From: Polynucleobacter necessarius
GTDB taxonomy: Bacteria > Pseudomonadota > Gammaproteobacteria > Burkholderiales > Burkholderiaceae
Assembly: GCF_900095185.1 (NCBI RefSeq)
Contig: NZ_LT606948.1
Location: 124,001-188,000, forward strand
Direction: 5' to 3'
DNA: 64,000 nucleotides
Below are positions 12,418 through 22,847 of the stretch, one piece after another. A program made the translations under genes and the position numbers. Below the pieces are notes generated by a model. That model did no database searches, was not told where the DNA came from, and was given only the letters and a program-made list of their open reading frames with translations. Position 1 is the first letter of the stretch, and every line of letters starts with the position of its first letter.

Positions 12418-12470
12418 AACGGAATCCAAACGAAGTTTCCATAGAATCAATCTCGCCCACACCACCCCTT
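12418..12470 (+). repeat. Structured repeat, copy 3, decayed
   Basis: Between the esterase start and the ppc end lies AATCCAAACGAAGTTTCC followed after eleven bases by CTCGCCC. The inner AAAC/GTTT stem, the 29-base spacing and the 3' outer strand CTCGC match copies 1 and 2. The 5' outer strand has changed, and the 3' hairpin is not preserved. Confidence 0.35.
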
Positions 12471-12483
12471 ATCAAAGAAAATA

Positions 12484-15230
12484 TCAACCAGTATTTCTAA
12501 GTCCAGCCGCGATTCCATTAATCGCAATATGGAATGCCTCTTTGCACCCGCTCATCATGCTTACCAGCTCTATATCGCCTTACTAACTCTATCTGCAAGT
12601 GATGCAATGGTCGATATAGGGGAAGCGATTGCGAATTGACCTTGCCAACGATGGATCCTTAGTCAAGCGAACTTTTTCTCCTGTAACTAAGTTCAAAGCC
12701 TCTACGGTTTTATTCCATTCAGCTTCGATAGCGGTAAATATTGTCTTGCGAAGCTTTGCATCAGGAACCAATTCGCTATAACGTGAGGCTAGCGCTAAAT
12801 CACTCTTAGCTAGAGCCATATCCATATTTGATAGCAAGGTCCCAAAGAATGGCCAATCCTGATACATTTTTTGTAAAAGAGCGAACGCAGCTTGTCTATC
12901 GGCAGCCTTGGGCTGCTTTAAGAAATTCTCTACCGCAAAACCAAAACCAAATCATCCAGGAAGTGTGAAACGGCACTGACACCAACGAAATCCCCAAGGG
13001 ATAGCCCAAGTCTTCAATCCTTTGGCTCGCCTTTCGACTAGCCGGGCGAGAGCCAATATTCAGTTTTGCAATTTCTCGAATGGGTGTTGCGTCACAAAAG
13101 TATTCGGCAAATCCTGGGGTTTCGTATACGAGACTCCGATAAGCATCCATACTAGCTTGTAAAATTTGTGCAGCAGCATCCAAAAAGGCCTTGCTTGCTT
13201 AGGTGACTTTAACAATGTAGCTTCTAATGTGGCAACTACCAAGATTTCTAGATTGCGACGACCAATCTCAGGATTGGCATACTTTGACCCAATTACTTCG
13301 CCCCCCGTTCAGTCAAACGAATTTGACCACGCACAGTGCCTGGAGGCTGTGCGCCAGAATAGCCTCATAGCTTGGACCACCTCCACGACCTACTGTACCG
13401 CCCCTGCCATGGAATAAACGAAGTTTTATTCCATGCTTTTGTTCGAAAGACTCAAATACCTTAATCAACGCAAGCTCTGCACAATACAACTCCCAATTGC
13501 TAGTGACAATTCCACCATCCCTGTTAGAGGCGGAGTAGCCCAACATAAGTCCTGCTCAGCACCAGCTAGTTTTACCAAATCGAGAATACCTGGCAACGCA
13601 TAAAATTCTTGCATGATGGGTGCGGTATTCGGAAGATCCTCAATTGTTTCAAATAATGGGACAACAATGAGGTCAGCTGAGGACTTTTTGCTTAACGTTT
13701 CATGCATTAAGCCTACGTTTTTTGGAGCAGTACAACTGCTAGCAAGTCACTAACCGTTTCTGCATGACTAATGATGTAATGGCGGATCGTTTCATCGCCA
13801 AATAGCTCGCGCATTCTCTTAGCCATTTCAAAACTCTAGCGATTTCAGAAATAGCAAAATCAGAGTATTGATGACCCACAACCCTAAGCGGTCTAGGATC
13901 TTTTAATAGAGATTGCAAGAGCTGACGTTTTTGCTCCTCCGAGAGACTAGAATAGTCCTGTTGAATGGATGCTGCGGACAGCAACTCAGAGAGGACAGCC
14001 TCATGCATATCTGAGCTTTGGCGCAAATCCACTGTAGCCAAATAAAAACCAAAGACCTCAACCGCCCTCCTCATCAAGTCACGCAAGCGGCGATCAGCTA
14101 GCGCCTTTGCACCCTGAGATACGAGAGAAGTTTCGATTGTCCTTAGATCCGATAACAATTCTTGTGCACTTGTATAGGGATTTTGTGGCGGAACCCACAT
14201 GTCGCGCAGCATCTGTACCTGTGAGCGCCCATCGGTATGGCTCATCCTGGCGATGTTCATTAGTATCTGGCGAACTAGCGGCAAGCTCTTGCATCTTTTT
14301 TGGAAAACTTAGGAGAAGTGCAGAGACAGACAACTCCCTACCCAAATAATGGACTTCAGTTAAGTAATGACGCAATACCATTTCTACCTGTCTAGAGGCA
14401 GCATACTCCAGCGTCTTAGCACTAACATTGGGATTACCATCTCGGTCACCACCGATCCATTGACCCATTTTCAGAAAACTGGCTACAGAATTTCCTGCAA
14501 GCAAGTCCTCTAGTTGTGCATATATTTTTGGAATTTCTCTCAAAAAAGTAGTTTTGTAATACGTCAGATCATTCTCAATCTCATCAGCAACAGTAAGCTT
14601 GGTAAATCTTAACAAGCAGGTATGCCATAACTGGAGTACGTGCGCACGAATTTGTTCTTCATTGGCCTTTAACGCTTAAACGAGCAAAGCGTCCTTTTGT
14701 GGGTTATTAGCCTTAGAAAATTCTTTAATTTGATCGCGAATAGTCAGCAAGTTGGCAATATCTCTCTCGGCTCCCAAAATACTGGTTCTCTGAACCTCGA
14801 TTGGATGTGCAGTGAGCACCGGTGAGATCAAGCGTTCTTCCAGTGTCTTCGAGATCATGCTGCTAGTGACACCAGCGGCGTGAAGCTTTTTCATGGCCAC
14901 TGAAATACTGCCGTCTTGATAACTACCAATTCGCTCATACGCTACTCGGCGGCAAATGTGGTGTCTATCTTCAGTCAAATGAGCTAAATGACTAAAGTAA
15001 GTAAAAGCTCGAAATACCTTTACAGCACTATCGCTACTAAGCCCTTTAAGTAGTTTTCCCAATTCTTGATTGGCCTTGTGCTTTGCATCACGGTGAAAGG
15101 CTACAGATAGTTTTTTAACTTGCTCCACTAACCCATATACCGAATCACCCTCTTGCTCACGAACGATATCGCCCAGCATTTTTCCCAATAGACGAATGTC
15201 ATCAATTAACGGCAACTCAGTATTTTTCAA
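12484..15230 (-). pseudogene. ppc: Phosphoenolpyruvate carboxylase, broken
   Basis: PEP carboxylase makes oxaloacetate from PEP and bicarbonate and refills the citrate cycle. Pieces cover the whole enzyme: N-terminus at 15230, active-site histidine region VLTAHPIEVQRTS (usually TAHPTEVQRRS), [25 protein letters not shown] (usually GYSDSNKDGG), the glycine-rich loop [16 protein letters not shown], and the C-terminus LRNTG ending at 12484. There are at least six frame changes (around 14640, 14200, 13720, 13540, 13200 and 12880) and another near the 3' end around 12530-12590. Restored length is about 915 residues, as in the family. The Asp-to-Ala and Thr-to-Ile changes in conserved motifs show that amino-acid constraint had also relaxed. 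Confidence 0.93.
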
Positions 15231-15326
15231 AAAAAGCTCCGAAAATAAATATCAGGAAGTTAAGTGTAACTATATATTGGAGATACGACATGATTATGAA
15301 TATTAGCTATTTAATAATCTGGAGCC

Positions 15327-16604
15327 TTATTGCTTACTTTGAACTTTGCCTTGGGATATATTCATGATTAGTCGCGAGAGCAAATACATTCTTGGTGTAA
15401 TGGAGCTCACCAAAATATATTCATCATCGTTTGAATGAGCACCAAACCCCTGGACACCCATACTCTCAATTACCGGGTTTTGAGTATTTAATGCCGCAAA
15501 TGCGGCATCAGTACCACCGCCAGCGGCAATGGTCCCTAAAACTAAATCACGCCCAAGCTCTGCATAGATCTTTTTCGCGTACTCAGACATTTGCAAGGCT
15601 TGCGGACTAGTCACCAAGGGCGGGCGACGGCGCTCAAACACAATGTCTACTTTAGCATCTGGTATTTGTTGTGATTGGGGACGCTCACGCACTTTGCTTT
15701 CCACGACATCAAAATCTTCTTTTTTCATTACCCGAACGTCAGCAGTGGCAAATGCAACTGAAGGTATTACATTTCGATTAGTACCAGCAGTTGCGAAAGT
15801 CCAGTTCATTTTGATTCCTACCTTGGGATCAGACAAGTCACGCATTTGTTGTATCTGAAATGAAAGGTCATCCAAGGCATTTCGACCTAACTCGGGGGCA
15901 GAGCCAGCATGGGATGCTTTGCCTATAATATTTAAATTCACGGCTCCAACTCCTGCAGTGGTCAGTGCAATGCGGTCTGACTTAACCTGTGATGCCTCAC
16001 ATGAAAAAGTTACATCATGTTCCGCGCCAAGCTTGGATAAATATGCCCTAGCTGCTGGAGGACTAATCTCTTCATCACCATTCATGAGTCCTGTAATTTT
16101 TCCATACTCATTAAATTTCAACTTATTTAAACTATCAATAGTATGCAAAATTAATGCGATCCCTTGGTTATCATCTGATATACTGAGGCCATAAGCACGA
16201 TCCCCATATAGCCTAAAAGGCTGCTTTGCTAGCATCCTCTTAAGATAAACAGTATCCATATGCGCTATCAAAAGCACTTTTTTCGTGCCAGCACCTTTGA
16301 ATTCAGCCTGTACCAGGCGTCCAGCTTTTGCAGGTGTATCGTGCATGCGATACATACTTGCATCCGGCTCAATAAATTCAACCTGCCCACCTCAGTGATT
16401 TGAGGCGATTAAAAATGAGCTTGGATAGTTTATCGAGCCCATCACGATCCCTGCTACCTGACTCAATTGACACTAATTCCTTTAGTGTTGATAGGAATGG
16501 TTTTTGCTCTTTTTCAACAACAGAATAAATTGGCTCTTGTGGCGCCGCCATACACTTCATAGAAGAAGTGATTGCAGCACAAAATGCTAGGACAATTTTT
16601 TCAT
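15327..16604 (-). pseudogene. M20-family peptidase (glutamate carboxypeptidase-like), frameshifted
   Basis: This was a secreted or periplasmic zinc aminoacylase/carboxypeptidase of the M20 family, closest to glutamate carboxypeptidase. A signal peptide follows the ATG at 16604, but a run of seven A directly after it puts the ATG out of frame with IVLAFCAAITSS. A second frame change near 16370 separates the N-terminal part from an open frame of 342 codons (16355-15327). Metal ligands are all present: AHMDTVY, SDDNQG, NGDEEISP, SCEAS and GAHSNDDEY. With only two small lesions this is a young pseudogene, and the 342-residue part could still be translated, although it would lack the signal peptide. 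It lies 97 bases upstream of ppc on the same strand. Confidence 0.85.
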
Positions 16605-16933
16605 TTATTCTTTCTGTGTTGTTCTTCCATATTACAAAAAATAATACTTTTGTGCCACCAGAGAAATACTATTAAATAAATAGATTTAAATTAATAGCAT
16701 GCAATGCTAGTCTACATACAATTGACTGAGTAAAGCTCACTAATGGTGAGGTGACAATACGCGTGTTTTAGACGTTCAGTCACCTTAACCCTCAGTCATA
16801 TAGGGTATGTCAAACTATCGCATTGCGTCGAATTTGCCATCGGCAACCGATCCTTTTATAGAAGTGCAGCCAGGCAAGATTGGCCAAAGGCTTTGATGAT
16901 GAGTCTTTACATCTGTCATAAGGTTAAGCCCCC
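16605..16933. promoter_or_regulatory. Upstream region with nested inverted repeats
   Basis: This 329-base gap between two divergent genes holds a 7-bp stem AGGTGAC (16749-16755) / GTCACCT (16779-16785). A second stem follows, ACCCT (16788-16792) / AGGGT (16802-16806). Both precede the betaine-type transporter gene. It could be a structured leader or operator. I do not recognise a known riboswitch class in it. Confidence 0.35.
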
Positions 16934-18178
16934 TTGTATTCCAGTAGAACCCTGTCTCTTTTATGCTTTAAGTTCAGCTTTTGCATTGCAATAGGCATAG
17001 GCATAGGCATAGGCAATATAGCCTTTGCACAGCCAACGGAAAAGAATATTGTGGTTGACTCAAAGCGTTTTACAGAAAGCTATGTATTGGGGAAGATACT
17101 CAATCAAACATTGCGCGATCAAAGCGTGCAATCTATTCATCGACAGGGCCTTGGTAACACCACAATTATTGTTCAAGCTCTAACGAATGGTCAGCTTGAT
17201 ATTTACCCAGAATATACCGGGCACTTGCGATGAGAGCAGAACAGGTGAAAGCGCTGGGCTTAAAACGTATCAGTGATCTTACAAAGCGGAGCACTGAGAA
17301 GCAATCCACCCTTCGAATTGCATTATCCTCAGAATTTAAGACTAGGACTGATGGCTGGCCCATGCTTGTTCAGACTTATGATTTAAAAGTAAATCCTGGA
17401 AAGGTGTTGGAACATGGTTTAGCATACGATGCTCTTGTAAGAGGCGATGCTGATCTCGTGGATGCCTACTCTACTGATGCAGCGATTAAGCAATAGGACT
17501 TAATCCTATTGGAGGATGATAGAAACGCATTTCCACGCTATGACGCAGTACTTTTAATGCGCTCCGATTTTAATGAACAGTCCTTACAAGACTTAGCAGG
17601 AAGATTAGATGAGACTTCAATGGCAGAGTTAAATGGATTAGCTGGGTCAGGCGTCAGTTTTGAAAAAGTAGCTCGTACATTTTTATAGGCATCCACAAAT
17701 GATCAATTGAAGGTATCGCAACTCTCTAGATTTTTTAAACCACTTATTGGCCCAGATTCTTTTACCGCTCTTCGTTAGTATGTTCTTCTAGTCACCATCT
17801 CTTCAGTCATAGCCCTTCTCATCGGCGTTTCTCTGGGTATTCTTGCCTATCGACGCCCTCGATATGCCGCTTAGATCTTAGGAGCTACTGGGATTTTACA
17901 AACTATCCCTTCGCTTACACTGCTGACAATATTGATTGCCCTCCTGGATCCAATAGGGGCTATCCTAGCAGTTTTAGTATTGTTTCTTTATGGCTTATTA
18001 ACGATTGTTAATGCGACCCATATTAGCTTGATAGAGGTTCCTACAAATTTAAAAGAGGCGGCCTTAGCTCTAGGTTGCAACGAATGAAAATTACTCATTT
18101 CAATAGAACTTCCATATGCTCGTCCAGTCATCATGACGGGTTTGGCATCAGCAACCGTTATTGGTGTCGGCACCTGTA
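16934..18178 (+). pseudogene. Glycine-betaine/choline-type ABC transporter, receptor-permease fusion, broken
   Basis: This encoded an osmoprotectant-type ABC transporter (OpuBC/ProX receptor fused to a ProW-type permease). The signal peptide ends in FAQPTEKN. The receptor is recognised by VVDSKRFTESYVLGKIL, HRQGLGNTTIIVQAL and DIYPEYTG. About 40 residues are missing at 17220, where EYTG jumps to MRAEQVKALGLK. The permease begins near 17780 (LLVTISSVIALLIGVSLGIL) and contains LQTIPSLTLLTIL and the EAALALGCNE contact motif. It stops abruptly after TVIGVGT near 18178, where it is joined in frame to senA sequence. In-frame stops lie at 17494, 17686, 17776, 17872 and 18085. The ligand cannot be fixed; no ATPase partner lies nearby. 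Confidence 0.82.
16991..17014 (+). repeat. Hexanucleotide tandem repeat (ATAGGC)4
   Basis: Four perfect copies of ATAGGC lie in the signal-peptide codons of the transporter pseudogene and encode alternating Ile-Gly. The unit is six bases, so slippage would change the length without shifting frame. Confidence 0.9.
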
Positions 18179-19128
18179 TTCATCGCAACGGTCAAGTGAA
18201 ACAACCCTCATTTATAGAGAAGGTCGATTGCTTATTTAATTCCTCAGAGATAGCGCATCATGATCGCTGGTCTACCCCAATTCCATCCTTAGATAGCCTG
18301 TTGGACTACAACCATAGCCATGGTTAGCAGGACCCAAGAATTGCTGTCTAAACCAATCGATCATAAAATTGCCTACTTTGTTCAACTTGCCATCCTGCAT
18401 CAGGATATGCACAATGAGGCGTTTGCGTATATGTGGCAGTCCTTGGGACGCTCCCCGCCCTTTGAACCGCTCACTAAAGTTACCACCCCTGAGATAGGTG
18501 AACAAAGCTGGACTCATTTTTCAGAATCTTCAATAGAGGCTGGCTCTAAACCTGGCTTTGGTTTTATTTTTGATAATGAAAAATGGGCGCACTCCATCGA
18601 TCTCCCTGCCTTTGATATTGCAAGTAGACCAGTCACTAATGGTGAATATCCAGAGTTTCTAGAATCGCAACCCATGCAATCTGAACTTAAACCCGTTACA
18701 CCGCCCTCTCTCTGGAAAAAAGAGGGGGGGGGTGTTTGGCTTGAGCGATTTTTTAATCAGTGGCCTCCCTTAAATCCATCATCAGCTGTACGCCATATTA
18801 TAGTTATACAGATGCCTTATGTTTTTGCGTACATCTTCATGTACGCTTACCTAATGAACATGAGCTCAGCCTATTAATGACACAAAAGCAGATAGCGTGA
18901 CAACCCTCGAATTTATGGGGGTGGACAAGTAGCACTTTCGCGCCCTTCCCTGGATTCAGCGCAAATCCCTATATCGACTATTCACAGCCCTGGTTTGATG
19001 GCACCTATCAAGTACCAAAAAGGGGAAGCCCATTTACGCCTGATCGCCTCAGGAGAGTGGGGTTTCGCAATTTTTATCAAACCCACAGAAGCGATCATTT
19101 TTGTGGGTTTCGTACGTATTTACTCTAA
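18179..19128 (+). pseudogene. senA: Selenoneine synthase SenA (EgtB-like), truncated and broken
   Basis: SenA, an EgtB-like iron enzyme with DinB and formylglycine-generating-enzyme-like domains, joins hercynine to a selenosugar in selenoneine synthesis. Visible are DCLFNSSEIAHHDRW, the DinB motif FVQLAILHQDMHNEAFAY with two of the three expected iron ligands, FNQWPPLNPSSAV in the FGE-like domain, and the closing WTSSTFAPFPGF, YIDYSQPWFDG and FRNFYQTHRSDHFCGFRTY. About 90 N-terminal residues, which should carry the third histidine, are gone because the gene is deletion-fused to the permease upstream. Frame changes lie near 18310 and 18800, and an in-frame TGA near 18897. I prefer SenA over EgtB because senB and selD are neighbours; sequence alone cannot fully separate them. 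Confidence 0.78.
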
Positions 19129-19187
19129 ATTGAGCAAGCTCATGATGTTGTGTCGATTTCCAACCTTATATAAATTATTAATCCCCT

Positions 19188-20234
19188 ATGACTACATCAT
19201 ATAACGGCCGTCTTACCTCTTTATCTCATGGCGGAGGGTGCGGCTGCAAGATTGCGCCAGGCGTATTAAGTGACATCTTGAAAGCTGCGCCGATGCGCAA
19301 TCTACCTGCTGCTCTATTAGCGGGCTCGGATAACAATGAAGATGCCGCCGTATATCAAATTAATGAAAATCAGGCGATTGTTGCTACAACTGATTTCTTT
19401 ATGCCAATTGTGGATGATCCGTTTGAATTTGGCCGTATCGCTGCAACGAATGCAATTTCTGACATTTATGCAATGGGCGCTCAACCCCTTTTTGCACTTG
19501 CACTTCTGGGCATGCCAATGCAAATTTTACCCCTAGAAGTAATCCGGCAAGTGACTTCTGGTGGAGGGTCCGTCTGTAATGATGCAGGCATCATGATTGC
19601 TGGTGGTCACTCAATTGATACAGTAGAGCCGATTTATGGCTTAGTTGCAATTGGCGTAGTTGATCCAAAAAAATTGAAGCGCAATAACGGTGCTCGAGCG
19701 GGTGATAGCATCATCCTCAGCAAGCCATTGGGCATTGGCATTCTCTCTGCGGCTCTCAAGCAAGAAGTACTCTCAGAGGAAGGCTACCAAGAAATGATTG
19801 CGCTCACTACAAAACTCAATAAACCTGGTGTTGCACTCTCGCAATTAGACGGCGTACATGCTTTGACCGATGTCACAGGCTTTGGCCTCGCGGGACACTT
19901 ACTGGAGATAGCTAGAGGATCGCACTTAAAAGCGCAAGTGAATTGGCATGCAATTCCAGTGATTCAAGAAGCGGTCGAACATGTTAAAGCCGACATCTTT
20001 ACAGGTGCCTCCACACGCAATTGGGCTGATTACGGTAATGAAATAGAGCTCGCAAGCGATATAGCCCTCTGGCAACAAAATGTCCTGACTGATCCACAAA
20101 CCAGTGGCGGATTACTAATTTCATATGCGCCAGAACAAGAGGCAGAAGTCCTTGCCATCTTGAATGCAGATGGTTTCAATAGTGCTCAAAAAATTGGTCA
20201 GTTTGTGTCAGGCAAAGGTTTATCTGTTGACTGA
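19188..20234 (+). CDS. selD: Selenide, water dikinase (selenophosphate synthetase), intact
   Basis: SelD (called SenC in selenoneine clusters) makes selenophosphate from selenide and ATP. The 348-residue frame is complete and has the normal family length (E. coli 347). The catalytic motif is HGGGCGCK, with Cys18 in the Cys/Sec position and Lys21. Next come the ATP-binding region DNNEDAAVY and TTDFFMPIVDDPFEFGRIAATNAISD, then VTDVTGFGLAGHLLE as ALTDVTGFGLAGHL. It starts at 19188, 60 bases after the senA remnant, and is followed 48 bases later by a putative selenate-binding protein gene. It is the only undamaged gene between about 15 and 31 kb, which suggests a role beyond selenoneine, for example selenouridine in tRNA or a selenoprotein. 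Confidence 0.96.
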   Translation: MTTSYNGRLTSLSHGGGCGCKIAPGVLSDILKAAPMRNLPAALLAGSDNNEDAAVYQINENQAIVATTDFFMPIVDDPFEFGRIAATNAISDIYAMGAQPLFALALLGMPMQILPLEVIRQVTSGGGSVCNDAGIMIAGGHSIDTVEPIYGLVAIGVVDPKKLKRNNGARAGDSIILSKPLGIGILSAALKQEVLSEEGYQEMIALTTKLNKPGVALSQLDGVHALTDVTGFGLAGHLLEIARGSHLKAQVNWHAIPVIQEAVEHVKADIFTGASTRNWADYGNEIELASDIALWQQNVLTDPQTSGGLLISYAPEQEAEVLAILNADGFNSAQKIGQFVSGKGLSVD

Positions 20235-20281
20235 AACCACCCTAACTCAAACCGTATCCACTTCAATAGAAAATCATTTTT

Positions 20282-21167
20282 ATGAAATCAATCAAGCTAA
20301 ACACGCTGAAGTACTTCATTCACGCATTTCTTGTAATTAGCATTGCCACTATTACAACTATTACTATTAGTCCGGCCCAAGCGCAGGAGACACTGAGAAT
20401 TTCTGCAATTCCTGATGAATCACCAACTGAGTTGCAACGCAAATTTAAACCTTTGAGTGAGTACCTCTCAACAGAAACTAGCATGAGGATTGAGTTCACA
20501 CCTGTCACTGACTACGCAGCAGCAGTAGCAGCATTGGCAGCGGAAAAGATTGATATGGCATGGCTAGGTGGCTTTACTTATGTGCAGGATAAGAACTAAT
20601 GGCACTGCAAACCCAATCATACAAAGAACTGAAGATGAAAAATTCACGAGTCTTTTTATTGTGCCAGCCGATAGCCCCTTAAAATCATTAAGTGCATTAA
20701 AAGGCAAGACGATTGCATTTGACTCGCCATCCTCAACATCAGACCACCTTATGCCAATGTATTTCCTCATGCAAGCTGGCGTAAATCCAGATAAATATTT
20801 TAAAAACATCGCCTTTTTTGGTACACATGATGCAACTGTTGCCTGTGTAGCAAGCGGCAAGGCTGATGTTGGCGCCATGAATGCATCCGTTTGGGCAAAA
20901 CTAGATGAGGAAAAAAATCCTAATGCTCTAAAGTCAAAAGTACTTTCTACTACACCCCCCTACTTTGACTACAACTGGACAGCACGCGGGGATCTTGACC
21001 CTACAACAGTCAAGAAAATCACTGAGGCATTTTTAAAGTTAGATGCAAATAATCCTAACTACAAAGACATTATGGATCTACAGCGTGCCAATAAATATGT
21101 CCCAACCAAGTCGTCAAATTATGATGATATTGAAAAGGCAGCTCGATCCGCTGGATTGATTAAGTAA
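20282..21167 (+). pseudogene. PhnD-like binding protein, putative selenate ABC transporter receptor, frameshifted
   Basis: This encoded a periplasmic phosphonate-type binding protein. I match it from memory to the family annotated as putative selenate ABC transporter receptors that lie next to selD. A signal peptide ends in AQAQETLRISAIPDESP. Typical motifs follow: EYLSTETSMRIEF, MAWLGGFTYV, GKTIAFDSPSSTSDHLMP, ASGKADVGAMNASVW. A single small deletion near 20590 shifts the frame between GGFTYVQ and RTNGTANPII. Apart from that the two halves are clean, giving about 295 residues. The companion ATPase gene follows directly, but no permease gene is visible. The selenium substrate is inferred from gene neighbourhood only. 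Confidence 0.8.
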
Positions 21168-21171
21168 TCAC

Positions 21172-21885
21172 GTAGGATTTTCATTACAGCATCTCAGGTT
21201 TGCACACAGCACTGGAACGTCGACACTTAGTCAAATTTCACTAGCAGCAGAAGCTGGCGAATGCATCGCCATTATTGGACCTTCGGGCTCAGGCAAGACT
21301 ACGCTCCTAAGCAGCAGCTTAGCCACAGCGTTGAAGCCATCACAAGGTACTGCTGCAGCACCTAGAGGAGAATCCTTAGAGACCCTCCAAATCATCGCTT
21401 AGGCTCTTGCGCTCAAAAATTGGTTTAGTTCATCAAGCACCTCCTATCACGTTGCAGCAAATCCACAATCCTGCTTAGAGTGCTTGGAGCTAGCTGATAA
21501 GCCATTCGATCGATGTGACTGCCTTTCAGGTGGTCAGCTACAACGCGTCGGAGTTGCAAGGGTAATTTATCAAGAACCTCAGCTGATATTGGCCGATGAA
21601 CCAGTATCCGCAATGGATCCAGTTCTTTCGACTCAAACTATTGGTGTACTCATTGAAGAAGCGAAGAAAAGAAATGCAACGCTAGTTGCTAGCCTGTATG
21701 CAGTCAATATTGCCCTACGCTGGTATCCTCGTATTATTGGCATTCGGGATGGTCATGTGGTCTTCGATTTACCCTCTAGCAATGTTAGTAAAAACATCTT
21801 AAAAGAGTTATATGTATCTGAGCTTGGAGAGCTTCCCATTCAAGTCAATAAACTACGTCGAGTGCAGATGCATAACTTGGGGTAA
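21172..21885 (+). pseudogene. ABC transporter ATPase (PhnC-type), one in-frame stop
   Basis: This would be the ATP-binding subunit working with the selenate-type receptor just upstream. One frame runs from about 21172 to 21885 with Walker A (IIGPSGSGKTTLL), the ABC signature (LSGGQLQRVGVAR) and Walker B (LILADEPVSAMDP). It is interrupted by TAG at 21400-21402. The stretch between Walker A and the signature is shorter and less conserved than usual, so a small deletion is likely there. No clear start codon is seen; the first recognisable codon is GTA at 21172, five bases after the receptor stop. The permease gene expected next is missing, probably deleted between here and egtD. Confidence 0.8.
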
Positions 21886-21913
21886 GCAGCCCGCTAACTG
21901 GCCTTCATAGATA

Positions 21914-22836
21914 ATGAATCACATGAACACAATGCTGACTCAGGAATTACTTCTCAGCCTTAGCGCGGACACGCCTTCGATATCGCCAAAGTTTTTTACG
22001 ATGACATTGGCTCTCATCTTTTTGATGCTATTACGCTGCTTGAAGCATACTATCCAACGCGTACAGCAAAATGGATCATGGATCAATATCAGCAAGATAT
22101 AGCTGATGCAGTAGCTCATTGTGATGTTTTAGTCGATCTTAGTGCTCGCAACTGCGGGAAAGCAAGCATGCTTTTTAACACCCTCAAGCCAAAGCAATAT
22201 AGAGCGCTTGATATTTCACAAGAATATCTGGAAATCGCCGCCGCAGATCTACAAAAGCAGTTTCCGCAAATTGAGATGTCCGCTCATGCTATCGACTTGA
22301 GTTTGTCTCTTGCATTTCCTAATATTGAAGATTTTCGTAAGGTATTTTTTTATCCAGATTCTTCGATCGGCACCTTTGACCCCGACAAAGCCGATCAGTT
22401 TTTGATCAATTTAGCTAATGAGTGTCATGGCAATGCGGGGCTTCTTATTGGCGTTGATTTAGTCAAGGATATTGAAACTCTAGATCTCGCCTACAACGAC
22501 TCCTTAGGCGTCACCGCAGCATTTAATTTAAATATACTGCTGAATAGTCACTTCCAGATTCGGGATTGGGAGCACCATGTCTTTTATGATGCCGCTCAAT
22601 CACACATTGAAATGCACTGACGAGCACGCTCAGATGTACAAATTATCATCTCAGATAAAGCGAGAGGGAATCCTATTCTTTCATTCAGTGCTGGTGATTT
22701 AATTCATACTGAAAATAGCGATAAATATATCCAAGAATATTTTGTGGAAAAGCTACGTCGCGCTGGGTTCGGCGATATTATCTGCTAAACCGACCCAAAG
22801 AAACACTTTTTAGTCTGTTTTGTAAACGCCCAGTAG
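21914..22836 (+). pseudogene. egtD: Histidine N-alpha-methyltransferase EgtD, broken
   Basis: EgtD methylates histidine three times with SAM to give hercynine, the precursor of ergothioneine and selenoneine. The N-terminus LLSLSADTPSISPKFF is cut by a frameshift in a T run near 21995. The other frame then reads YDDIGSHLFDAITLLEAYYP, as in EgtD. An open part of 180 codons follows, with VDLSARNCGKA (usually DLGSGNGEK-like), FFYPDSSIGTFDP and GLLIGVDLVKD. Two in-frame stops, TGA at 22618 and TAA near 22786, lie in an otherwise readable C-terminus ending ACFVNAQ-like at 22836. Restored length is about 307 residues against 310-330 in the family. It converges with senB, whose 3' end is 12 bases away. 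Confidence 0.85.
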
Positions 22837-22847
22837 AGTATCTGTAT

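Noticed and set aside
12383-12586. A 67-codon plus-strand frame between the esterase and ppc
   Set aside because: It overlaps the ppc C-terminus and the decayed repeat copy, and has no recognisable protein pattern.
16740-16934. A cobalamin, glycine or SAM riboswitch
   Set aside because: The stems do not match the conserved cores of these classes as I know them.
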